Positions 35,046-45,063 of a stretch of 64,000 bases of DNA are shown one piece after another. The DNA is taken from positions 33,438,001-33,502,000 of the forward strand of contig CM067549.1 of assembly GCA_034509755.1 (NCBI GenBank), written 5' to 3'. Position numbers and translations under genes: made by a program. Below the pieces are notes generated by a model. The model was not told the origin of the DNA, did no database searches, and saw only the letters and a program-made list of their open reading frames with translations. The stretch's first letter is position 1. Each line of letters begins with the position of its first letter. Origin of the DNA: Anisodus tanguticus. Taxonomy: Eukaryota; Streptophyta; Magnoliopsida; Solanales; Solanaceae.

Positions 35046-36175
35046 TTTAGGTGTGTTCGTTATGGAGTAAAATGAGTTCATGTTCCATTTGTTAGTGAAA
35101 ATAAGTAAATTTCTTATTTGTTTTATCATGTTTGATTTGTTATTAGAAAATATTTTTAAAAAAATGCTAAGTGTACCAACTCCACCATCCCATCCCACAC
35201 CACACCCACAACCCCATGCACTTCATCTTCGCCTACCCCCAACTGCACACCACCCCACCCTCACCAACTATTCCATCCAACCCCCTTCCAATTTTCTATT
35301 TCGTATATTTTCTTTAATTTTTATAAAAAAATATAAAAAATGGAAATTTTTTCTCACCCCTACCTTGCCCTTCTCCCCCCCCCCCCCCCCCCCTAACCAC
35401 AACCTACCCACACCAATTTTTTTATTTTTTGGAAAAAAATTATAAAAATAAAATAAAATATATGAACTAGAAAATTCGAAAGGAGGGGGGAAGAGGAGGG
35501 GGTGGTGTAAAAATAAAAATAAATAAAAAGCTCATATTAGAAAAAGCTAAAATTTTTTGGATGGGGTGGGGTGGGGGTGTAGAAAACCAAAAAACAAATT
35601 CAAACTTTTCAAAAAAATATTTTGGGGTGTAGGGGTGAGGTGGGGGAAGGTCGGGGGAGAGGGTGTTGGGGGGGTGTGAGGGTGTGGGCGCCATGGGGGC
35701 GGGGTGGGTGGTGTAGAAAATTGAAAAAACAAAACTTAATTTTTTTGGGGGTGGTGGGTGAGGGGTGCTCGGGGAGGGGGTGTTGGGGGCATAGGGGTGT
35801 GGGGGTGGGTGGGAGTGGTGTAGAAAACCAAAAAAACAAAACTTTAAAAAAAATTGGGGTGGTGGTGGGGTGCGCGAGGGGGGAGGGGTGAGTGGGGAGG
35901 GATGATGTGGAAAACAAAAAAAAATTATAAGAAATTTGTTTTTGGTGGGGGAAGTGGGGATGGGTGGGGGAGGGGTCGGGTGGGTGGGGTGGGGGGGAAG
36001 TGGTGTAGAAAATAAAAAAAATTAAGTGAGGGGGTGGGGAGTAGGGTGGATGATGGTGGGAATGTATAGGGGGATGGGAGTGGTTGGGGTTTGGTGGGGT
36101 GGATAGAAATACATGATGTGAAGCAATACTTTTCTCGAGAACATATGATTTTTACATTGTAATTGAGAATGGGAT
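35046..36175. repeat. C-rich arm / G-rich arm low-complexity element (MITE-like left end)
   Basis: Starts AGGTGTGTTCGTTATGGAG, like the terminus of the MITE at 1089. 35160-35400 is C-rich with a 19-C run (35375-35393). 35480-36110 is G-rich, with four or five units of G-rich sequence ending GGTGTAGAAAA-CAAAAAAA (near 35575, 35710, 35820, 35905, 36000). Many GGG or GGGG runs lie close together, so G-quadruplex formation on the + strand is plausible. The open frames here (glycine/proline-only) are composition artefacts. Confidence 0.65.
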
Positions 36176-36208
36176 ATTTAGCGAATGATTTGATATTTCA
36201 ACGTGAAT

Positions 36209-36330
36209 ACAATAACATACCCCAGTGAAATCCCACAATGTGGGGTCTGTGAAGGGTAGATTGTATGCAGACCTTACATCTACCTTGGTAGGTAGAGCGG
36301 TTGTTTCCGAGAGACCCTCGGCTCAAGACA
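36209..36330 (-). mobile_element. Tail-only RTE/TS-type insertion with 16-bp TSD
   Basis: Read on the minus strand, 122 bp start TGTCTTGAGCCGAGGGTCTC and end ACTGGGGTATGTTATTGT. Flanks are ATATTTCAACGTGAAT (36193-36208) and ATATTTCAATGTGAAT (36331-36346). It is a 5'-truncated LINE tail or the equivalent SINE 3' half. Confidence 0.85.
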
Positions 36331-36560
36331 ATATTTCAATGTGAATGAACTCTAAAATTACCTGATGTAATATTACAAATGTTTGAAGTATCTTATGTGG
36401 TTGAGTTGGTTACTGTTCCATTTTCTAAGTTCATCTAAATGCCTCTGTTTGCATTTTCTAATTACATACTCAAAAAAAAAATTGGTACTGGCTACAAAAT
36501 TATGAAATAAAAAGTTGTTTAATGTAATTGCGCACGCCATCTAGTACCCTTAAAATGAGC

Positions 36561-36579
36561 AACAACAACAACAATAGCA
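36561..36579 (-). mobile_element. Minimal 19-bp retroposon insertion flanked by a perfect 16-bp TSD
   Basis: TACCCTTAAAATGAGC occurs at 36545-36560 and again, identically, at 36580-36595. Between them are 19 bases, which on the minus strand read TGCTATTGTTGTTGTTGTT, i.e. only the TTG tail of the RTE/TS family. Confidence 0.75.
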
Positions 36580-37074
36580 TACCCTTAAAATGAGCGAGAC
36601 TAGTAAATATGGGAAAGTAGAGGGAAATAATTACTTGGAGATGTTCTGCCAGTTAGTTGACTAATTTAGCATAATTACTATTTTACTACCCAATCTAGCC
36701 TTATTCCCACATGAAAAACTATGTTCTTTTACTGTATGGGGAGAAAATCGGTCTTAGTAGGTGGACCCATATGAGACCGACACATGGAGGCATCGATTCA
36801 GCTCGATCTAGATTGACAAAGAGCTCTCGGTCACAACCCGGGGCACCCTCACGCCATCATCATGGGTACGTCTTCGGTCGATACCACTCTGGTAGAATGT
36901 AGGACGCTTCACGAACAAGTTAAGAATAGAGTTGTTGCCATGAGATCTTTTCCCCCGGTCTCGACTCCTTTTATAGTTGGAATGCATTCCCAACAACTTC
37001 TATCACATCGGTCGGCCTCGAGCCATGGGTCACTGTTCGATTGTGGGATGTTACTCTTAGGAATTTTTTTGTTT

Positions 37075-37180
37075 ATCTTGCATTAGGTTAGACTGTCTAC
37101 ATCACACCTCTTAGGGTGCGACCCTTCTCCGACCCTACTAACGTGGGATGCTCTGTGCGCCGGATTGCCCTTTTTTCTTA
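37075..37180 (+). mobile_element. SINE 3'-half fragment (SolS-like)
   Basis: GACTGTCTACATCACACCTC, GGGTGCGACCCTTCTCCGAC, a GTGGGATGC word and GCGCCGGATTGCCC followed by a T-run (37170-37177) match the 3' half of a common solanaceous SINE type. The tRNA-derived 5' half was not found. Named from recollection of the family. Confidence 0.5.
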
Positions 37181-37849
37181 ATGTACTTAAAAAATTAATC
37201 TTCATGCATTCTAACTGAAAATATATTGTACATATTATTGTTGAAAATTTACTAATGTGGAATTAAGTTTATCCCATTATTTATGACTCAAACAATTGGG
37301 GCCCCGCACGTCAGAAACGCCGTTTCCACACACGTGCACACGTAGTGCCAAGTATCGCAAATTTCATTAGTGAAAAAGATATTGGTACGTAAGTAATACG
37401 TTTGAGACATAGAATGATGGACGGTTATAAGACAAATGACAAAGTATTCACGTTGGTAAACGAAGGAAGACGTGTATGGAGTGTAAGATGAAACGAGTCG
37501 AAAGTCGCCGTGGAGCCACTAAGGGCTGCGGCGCAGCCCCGTCGGAGCCGAGGCGCAGGAGCGCCACGGCTCTAATTGGGTGATCAGTCACTGGAGCCGC
37601 GGCGCTTCGGAGGCAGAATGTTGCGACGGGAAGATGGAAAGTTCTGACTTTTGGTCTGGTTTTGGAGCATTGAATCTCCATTATTTGGCACATGAATTAT
37701 GCCATTATTTGGCAGAATGTAACCCCTCAATAAGTGTCATTACATGGCTATTGAAGGTCATTATTCAATTAGGAACTAGTAGAAGAATGAATGAATGCAA
37801 TGCAATGCATTGGCCAATAATAATCTAGGTAAACACATGCTATAGGTCA
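37181..37849. other. Intergenic sequence
   Basis: No gene recognised. A GC-rich patch at 37500-37615 (GCCGTGGAGCC, GGCTGCGGCGCAGCC palindrome) stands out. No TE family was assigned. Confidence 0.35.
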
Positions 37850-38141
37850 TGCCATAGAGTAATGACCCCTGGAGGACTCACGAGGTCCATATACATGTTA
37901 TTTTACTACCCGGGCCCATTTCCCATTAGATTGTGACCACTCGTTATACAGCTCGACTTTACTACCAAATCGTGAGAAACCCACCATACCTATCCCCCCT
38001 AAATTTACCACCAGATTGTGAGAACATCACTCTTAACTTTATCCGGCCTAGATAAACCACCTCGTACCAATGATAAAAAAGGTTTCATGAAAATACAATA
38101 GATATCTCATATCATTTACATAGAGCCCGAGGGCCACATAA

Positions 38142-41021
38142 TGTAATGACCTGTCTGATCGTTTTTAGCTAAAGACCCTTATTTGCTTGTTTGACCCTTT
38201 CCATAGACTCTGTGTGGGGTTTGTGATGTACAAAGATGGGTGACACAGATCCTGAGGTCCATTTATATGCATTGCGGAGGAAAACCCCCAAAACTAGAAA
38301 CTTAGAGGTTGATAGTTTGACTCAACGTTGACTTTTGGCTAAATAGGTTCATTTTTGGGTTTCGTTGATTTTGGTAGTTCTGAAGGTCATTTATGACTTA
38401 GTCGAGTCATTGGTTTGTTTTTCGAGGCAATTTGATGTATTTTGTGGCCTTATTTGTAAAGCTGGCATTTTGATTTATCTCGGACAATTCTTTAGAAAAG
38501 TATGCCTTAGCTTGGTTAAATGAGAAAATTAAGGGTACGAGCGAGTTTATAACACTGTTTACCTTAGATGAGCATGTCTAGTTTGTGTCCGAAGGGTCTC
38601 GAGGGAGTTTCAGGTGTTGGATAAGTGATTTGGTTATTTTGCCATTACTGGTATCTGGTGTCCGTCGTGCTAGAAGCAGTGTCTGCTCCGGCGTGCCCAT
38701 CTAAGTGAGAGGTTGGCTCATCCAAGCAAATTTTTAGGAGATGGTGGGTTTCCATCGTGGCAGAGTATCTGACCGGAGGGGCGAGTCTGCTACCGAAGAG
38801 TCATTTCTGTCGTGGCACTGGGTGGTGTCAAGTGACCCCGCCCCAGTGAGTGTTTGGTCTACCATAGAGGGTCCGCTCTAGCGGAGTCGATTCCACCAGG
38901 ACGGTAGTACTATACCTGGTGTCCTATAAGATCTTTAGATCAGAATTCTTTTTCCCAAAATAGAAACCTGGAGACCAGAGCCGTCATAGAGCAATTTCAG
39001 CGGTTTAGGAGCAATTTCATCCTTGGGGTAAGTGATTCTTCCTTTGTTGATTAAGTTTATGCTTTTAAGTTCTTCATTAATGGTGATATAGTATGAATAT
39101 AAGTTGGGGAAGATGAGTTATGCATGTATGTGATATTAAGAGAGTTATGTTATTGATTAATGGAGGTCTATGGATTAGTTAACTTAAATTATTATGAATT
39201 AGTGATGGATATTATTAGATGATCATGTTTTAAAGCTTAATTTGGTTGTTGAAGCTTATTTCAATTGGGGGAAATTTCTAGGATTTCAAATTGTGTTTTT
39301 TTTTTATTATTGTCCAATTGAGGGTTTAAATGGGTATAGATTTCCAATTAACTTAAGGATGTGACTACTAAGTATGTATTCTTAGTAATTGAGTATTAAT
39401 GTTTGAGTCTTGGTAGCGTGGGTCCGGGATGGGTAACTTCTAGCTTTATGATGTGTTAGCCTTATATTAACAATATAATATGTGTGATTTGACTTCGATT
39501 ATTATGAGGCGTAGAGGAAGGGCAAGGATATCATCAAGGCTTGATCGTGTAGCACTCCTATTCAGTCTAGAAGTATTCTACAATTTAGTTTTTCGAAACT
39601 TCAATAGAAGTGCGTAATTAGTTATATACATTAAGGGGTATTAGGCGTGTTTAGGGTTCCCACTCAGCCAGTTGTGATGAACATTTGAGTGGGTATCGGT
39701 GTTGTACTGTAATGATAGATAGATTTAGGGGATCAGCCTCGTGTTGGTTCCGACTGCTGTTTATTTAGGCTTGTCTCCATATGTGGGCTTGTAATCATAC
39801 TTGCTATTATTTATTTACTCATCACACTTGCTTTCGATATAATATCTTGGTTCTGACTTGGATTATATAAATGTGTTGTTGAATCATGAAAGCACGTGAC
39901 ATGTCATCTCTATACTTGATTGCATCTCGTTATATCATGATATCTTGCCTTGTATTATCATTTGCATTCATACACTCATGATTCTATCATATTGGTATGA
40001 GAATGGTATGGATACGTTGTGGGTCCAAGAGGCCAGAAAGGTAAGACTACTATGAGATTATGGCACATTAAGATGATATTGATACGCGGAGAGCAGAGTT
40101 GCACGCTTACAACATGATAAGGCTCGACAATGAGTCTTGGGCTCTAATCATATTCGTGTGTGAAATTCCGACTAGCTAGGAGTGGTATATGGACTTCACG
40201 GGTCCCCCATGGGTGTACGGATCATAAAAAAATATTGACGTACTATATATCAGGTTGAGAAAGGTACCTTGCATATGCATTGCATTCATATCATACATAT
40301 TTATGCCATTTCATTAATAAAATGTGATTGAACTTGTATTTGAGGTGATTGTTGATAACTTGACTGGATTTCAGAATTGAAGAATTATACATGTTGCTTA
40401 ATGCTTGAATCATTATTGAACTCTATGAATAATAAGTGGGTTATGTGATTTACTTGTTTAATTTAACTACTAGTATAGGATTACTTGGTGTCAACTTGAT
40501 ATTTATCTCTAATTATGTATCTTTCGTCGTGGTAATCCTATGATGTCTACAGGGGTATATTGTGTACTCATGCTACACTTTCTACATTCTTTTTGGATGC
40601 AGATTCAGTACTTTCCACCTCCGCATCACCACGTTGTTGAGTTCGAGTAGCGGATCTCCAACATTCACGGTGAGGATGCTATCTCCAGCATACCCTAGAG
40701 TGTTATCTCTATTTCAGTCTTTTATTGCATTTGAGAGACATGACATACTTTCTTAGACTATTTATGTTGGTTTTGTCTTGCATGCCTATTCAGACTTGTT
40801 TCAGATTTATTAGTGCTCTTTTATCTACAGACTAGATCGCTTAGAGATGTTTGGTGTATAAAACTTATTTCTCCTTTCACGTTTATATTATGAGACAGCT
40901 TATGTAGAATATGCTATATTTCACTTTTATTTATATCATGTCTTGCGAATGATTGGGAATGGTTCGCCTACCTGTGGGATTATGTAGGTGCCATCATGAT
41001 CCCTGAAAAGGGGTCATGACA
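38142..41021 (+). repeat. 5' LTR of the chromovirus (2,880 bp)
   Basis: Runs from TGTAATGACCTG to GGGGTCATGACA. It is collinear with 47398-50188, with many point differences and small indels, so the insertion is not recent. Confidence 0.9.
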
Positions 41022-41218
41022 AAGTTGGTATCAAAACCCTACGTTAAACGATCTTAAATACAAGAGCAATTTCTAGTAGAGTTTTGCGGATCGGTGCGGA
41101 GACGTCCGTATATATCTTCGAGAGGCTATGGGACATTTAGGAAATTTCATTTTCTTCATTCCTTTCGTGCTAAGTTGAATCAAATTAGTATCTGACTTTT
41201 GTTTCTATTCTCTCACAA

Positions 41219-42520
41219 ATGGTGAGGGCTCGTGCCGACACGGTGACGGATAATACAACATCACCGGCTCTAGTGGTGTGTGGTAGAGGTCGTGCTCGGG
41301 GCTGAGGTAGAGCTAAAGTGGTAACATCAGCTGAGGGTGGGGCTCAGAGAGCCGGTCAAGCTCATGCTAGATCTGTTTCCCCTAAGCCGGTTATTGAGCC
41401 TCAGGATGATATACTAGAGGAGGAGGTGGGGCCAGCCCAGGATCGACCTGGATTTATTAGTACTCTGGTTCTACAGGACAAATTGGTCAGGTTATTGAGT
41501 GTTGTTGATGGTTTTGCTCAGACATGCGTACAACCTACTACTTTGGGTGGTTCTTAGACCCGTGTGAGAGAGGGGCAGATTCATACCACTCAGTTTCGTA
41601 CTCCCAAGGTTTAGCCAATGGCGATGTCAGTGCCCCATGATAAGGTTTATGCTCCACAATTTGGTCCCTGGCATATTGGAGGGACATCTATGACCCACAA
41701 TAAGCAGAATATTTGGGAGGACTTTTCAAACATGAAATCTCCAGTATTTTATGGAAATTTCGATGAGGATTTGTATGGGTTCATCATGAACAGTGATGAT
41801 AGGTTGCATATTATGGGTATTGTTGAGTCTCATGGAGTTAGTTTCGTGGCCTTTCAGCTTTTGGGGGACGCAAAATAATGGTAAAGGGTGTAAGTTGATT
41901 GCTTACTTGCAGGGTTACCTCCATTGACATGACTTAGGTTCTATAAAGTGTTCCTTAAGAAGTATGTGCATTTGAGCTTGGGTTTGGGCAAGCGTGATGA
42001 GTTTCAGAAGATTTCACAGGGCAATTCTACAGTTGCATACCATGAGACTCGATTCCATGCCTTATCCCATTATGCAGCACCATTGTTACCTACTGAGGCT
42101 GAGCGAGTAAGATGTTTTGTTAGAGGTTGATTATTCCACATCAGTTGGCTACATTGTAGTTGGTGGCTGCTGTTTGAGACTATAGTTGAGCATGCTAGGA
42201 TTTTGGAGTCCATGAGGGGCAAGATATATAAATATGAGTTCGATAAGAGGGAGAGGCGACATGGATAGTTTAGTGGTTCTACTTACCATAGTTATAAGTA
42301 TCAGGATAGATTTCAGCAGTTACAGCCCAATCGACCCATTCAAGCATCTCTTTAGATTATTGATGGTAGGGGCTAGTCTTTGAGGGGTTCTCAGTCTATA
42401 TATTCAGATCATGGTCGTTCGGGTTCTTCTATCTCTATTTAGTAGCCCTCAGTGGCCAGGACTTGTTATGGTTATGGAGAGGTTGGCCATTTCAAGAGAG
42501 ATTACCCCATATAGTTTTCG
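41219..42520 (+). pseudogene. Chromovirus gag (decayed)
   Basis: Starts MVRARADTVTDNTTSPALVV at an ATG 198 bp after the LTR. The core includes FSNMKSPVFYGNFDED … FVAFQLLGDAK (41720-41875). A zinc-knuckle relic near 42466 reads CYGYGEVGHFKRDY: two of the expected cysteines are tyrosines (TGT to TAT). Stops occur at 41303, 41556, 41613 and further on. Confidence 0.75.
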
Positions 42521-42779
42521 GGTGCCTCTCGTGCGCCTAGGACCCTAGCACAGACATCTAGAGGTAGTAATCAGACTAGCCGGGGAGGATCTCAGTCGAG
42601 TTATGGTGGCCATTAATCTAGTCATGGTGGATCCCAATCGAGAAGAGATGAAGCTCGTTCAGGACAAGGTGGCCAGCAGGGTACTCAGTCTGAGGTACAC
42701 CACATTTTTTTCTATGCATTCCATGGTGGGGCTGAGGCTGAGGCCTCGGACGCAGTCATCATATATATATCATCTCAGT

Positions 42780-43860
42780 CAATCATCAATATACTATTGT
42801 GTTATTTGATCTGGGGTCTACATTCTCTTATGTGTCTGCCTATTTTTCTACTTAATTGGAGATAGAGTGTGATATGCTTGATATTCCTATTCGTGTGTCT
42901 ACACCAGTCGGTGATTCTATGATTGTGTAGTTACTTTCATGTGTTACGACACATGGGTAGATCTGGTTATCTTAGATATGATAGATTTTCATGTTATATT
43001 GGGTATAGATTGGCTATCACCATATCATGAAATTCTGGACTGTTATTCCAAGATGGTCACACTAGCTAAGCCTGGTCTTCTGAGGTTATATTAGAGAGGC
43101 GCTCCCAGCCCTGCTTCTAGGAAAGTGATTTCTTACATACATGCTAGGAATTTAGTGGACCGGGTTGTTTGGCTTACCTTGCTCATATTCAAATTACTAG
43201 TGCAAAGACTCCTTCTCTTGAGTCAGTTCTGGTAGTTAGTGAGTTCCCCGAGGTCTTTCCTTCAGACTTACTGGGTATGCCACACCAGACAGAGATATTA
43301 ACTTCTGTATTAATCATGAGTCGGGTACTCAATCTATTTCTATTCCTCTATATCGTATGGCTCCAGCCGAGTTAAGAGAGTTGAAGGAACAACTTCAGGA
43401 TCTATTGAATCTATTGAGTAAGGGCTTTATTCGACCGAGTGTATCTCCGTTGGGTGCTCTTATCTTATTCGTGAAGAAGAAGGATGGCACATGTGTATGT
43501 GCATTGATTATAGGTAGTTGAACAAGGTCACCATCAGAAACAAGCATCAGATTTTGCATATTGATGACTTGTTCAATTAGCATCGGGGTGCTTTTGTGTT
43601 TACAAAGATTGACTTGAGGTCTGGGTATCATCAGCTGAAGATCCGAGTTGAGGATTTTCCCAAGATAGCTTTCCTGACTCGTTATGGGCATTATGAGTTC
43701 CTGGTGATGTCATTTGGGCTTACCAATACCCTGTAATATTCTTGGATTTGATGAATGAGATATTCAAGTTGTACTTAGATTCTTTTGTGATTGTGTTCAT
43801 TGATGACATCCTAGTATATTTACAGAATCATTAGGACCATGAGCGTCATATGACAGTAGT
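42780..43860 (+). pseudogene. Chromovirus protease and first part of reverse transcriptase (decayed)
   Basis: The protease relic VLFDLGSTFSYVS lies near 42797. RT begins VVSEFPEVFPSDLLGMPHQT (43224) and runs through FVKKKDGTCVC, VFTKIDLRSGYHQL and the catalytic FIDDILVYL near 43800. It stops at TVVLG where the hAT-like element entered. Several TAG codons replace glutamine (for example in FN-HRGAFVF at about 43577). Confidence 0.8.
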
Positions 43861-43869
43861 TCTTGGGAT

Positions 43870-45063
43870 TAGGGATGGCAACAGATCTGATCTGAACCGG
43901 ATCCTACTAGATCCAAATCTAGATCCATTTTTCATACATGGATCCAGATCCATCGGGTCCATAAAAATTATATCCAAATCCAGATCCATCGGATCGGATC
44001 TGGATCCACATGTAAATTTTTTTGCCTCAAATAATATTCCCTTTTCCAATTGGTAATATTGATAATCACAACTTAATGTTTCCTTGAATTAATGTGGAAA
44101 ATTTGAAAACGTGGTTATATAGAATTGCACAATATTTCTCTGTGGATGATACTCCTGTTAATTATACAATGAAATTAGTAGCTATGAATTTGTAGGATGA
44201 GGCATTATCTTAGCATCAGTCGTACTTGAAGTGTAGAGATACTCCTGTGTTACCTAGTTAGGATGAATATTTGCTAGCACTAACTGAAACATTTGGAGAT
44301 GATTTTGCCAATTCAATTATGGAGCTTAAACAGTTGAGACAGACTCGAACGGTAAGGGAGTTTGAGTTTTCATTTGACAGGTTACTATCACAATGTAATC
44401 TATCTAATGAGAAGGTTATCTCTTATTTTCTAAGGGTGTTAAAGTTAGAATTGATTGGTACTATTTTGATGCATGAGTCTCAGACATTGTCTAAGGTGTA
44501 TATGTTTGCTAGATTAGCTGAAGCAACTATGAATGCTAATGCTAGAAGTCATAAGTCAACTGGTGTGCGTAGTGGAGTTGTGAAAAAGGATAATACAATT
44601 CCTAAATCTTCTAATTTCAACTACTAACAGAATTCTAGATTATCTCTACCTGCTACTAATCACCCTTCCAACCATGCTAAAGGCACTTTCTGAAGCTACG
44701 GAAGATACAAGAATTGCAAGGATGTCCTTAGCAATTTTCTGTAAAGTGGGATACATTTGATCCCTTTCCACCAATTAAGTACATCAAAATCATCATTCTC
44801 TGGTATAGGATCATCCTCCAAGAAATTATGAAAAAATTTAAGAAAATACTTATAAAATTACATTCTAGGTTATGTATATATTTAATAAAAAATGGATCCA
44901 TGACGGATCTAGAACGGATACGGATCTCAAATACAAGATCCAAATCTGATTCGTCAGAAACAGATCCGGGTCTGATCCGTCGAGTCTAAATTTTAAAGAT
45001 CCATATCCTATAAAATGGATCTGGATCTGGATCCACCGGGTCCAGGATCCACTGCCATCTCTA
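43870..45063. mobile_element. hAT-like non-autonomous element carrying a gypsy gag fragment
   Basis: Termini are TAGGGATGGCAACAGATC and, complemented, TAGAGATGGCAGTGGATC, of the plant hAT type. Flanks are CTTGGGAT (43862-43869) and CCTTGGAT (45064-45071), 6 of 8 matching, as for a decayed 8-bp hAT duplication. Subterminal regions are built from repeated GGATCC/GATCCA words in both arms. Removing it restores the RT reading TVVLG…KGEEDICQVFKV. No transposase is present. Confidence 0.75.
44094..44697 (+). pseudogene. Captured gypsy gag fragment inside the hAT-like element
   Basis: Reads TWLYRIAQYFSVDDTPVNYT, then a HQSYLKCRDTP word, ALTETFGDDFANSIMELKQL and RQTRTVREFEFSFDRLLSQ with a LKLELIGTILM word. 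This is the retrotransposon gag fold of Ty3/gypsy elements. It differs clearly from the gag of the surrounding chromovirus. Three stops lie in its first half; the last 118 codons are open. No LTR borders are visible around it. Confidence 0.7.

Noticed and set aside
35080..35917. Several open frames of 60-120 residues on both strands
   Set aside because: Composed almost only of Pro/His/Thr or Gly/Val/Trp codons from C/G runs; shadows of low-complexity DNA.
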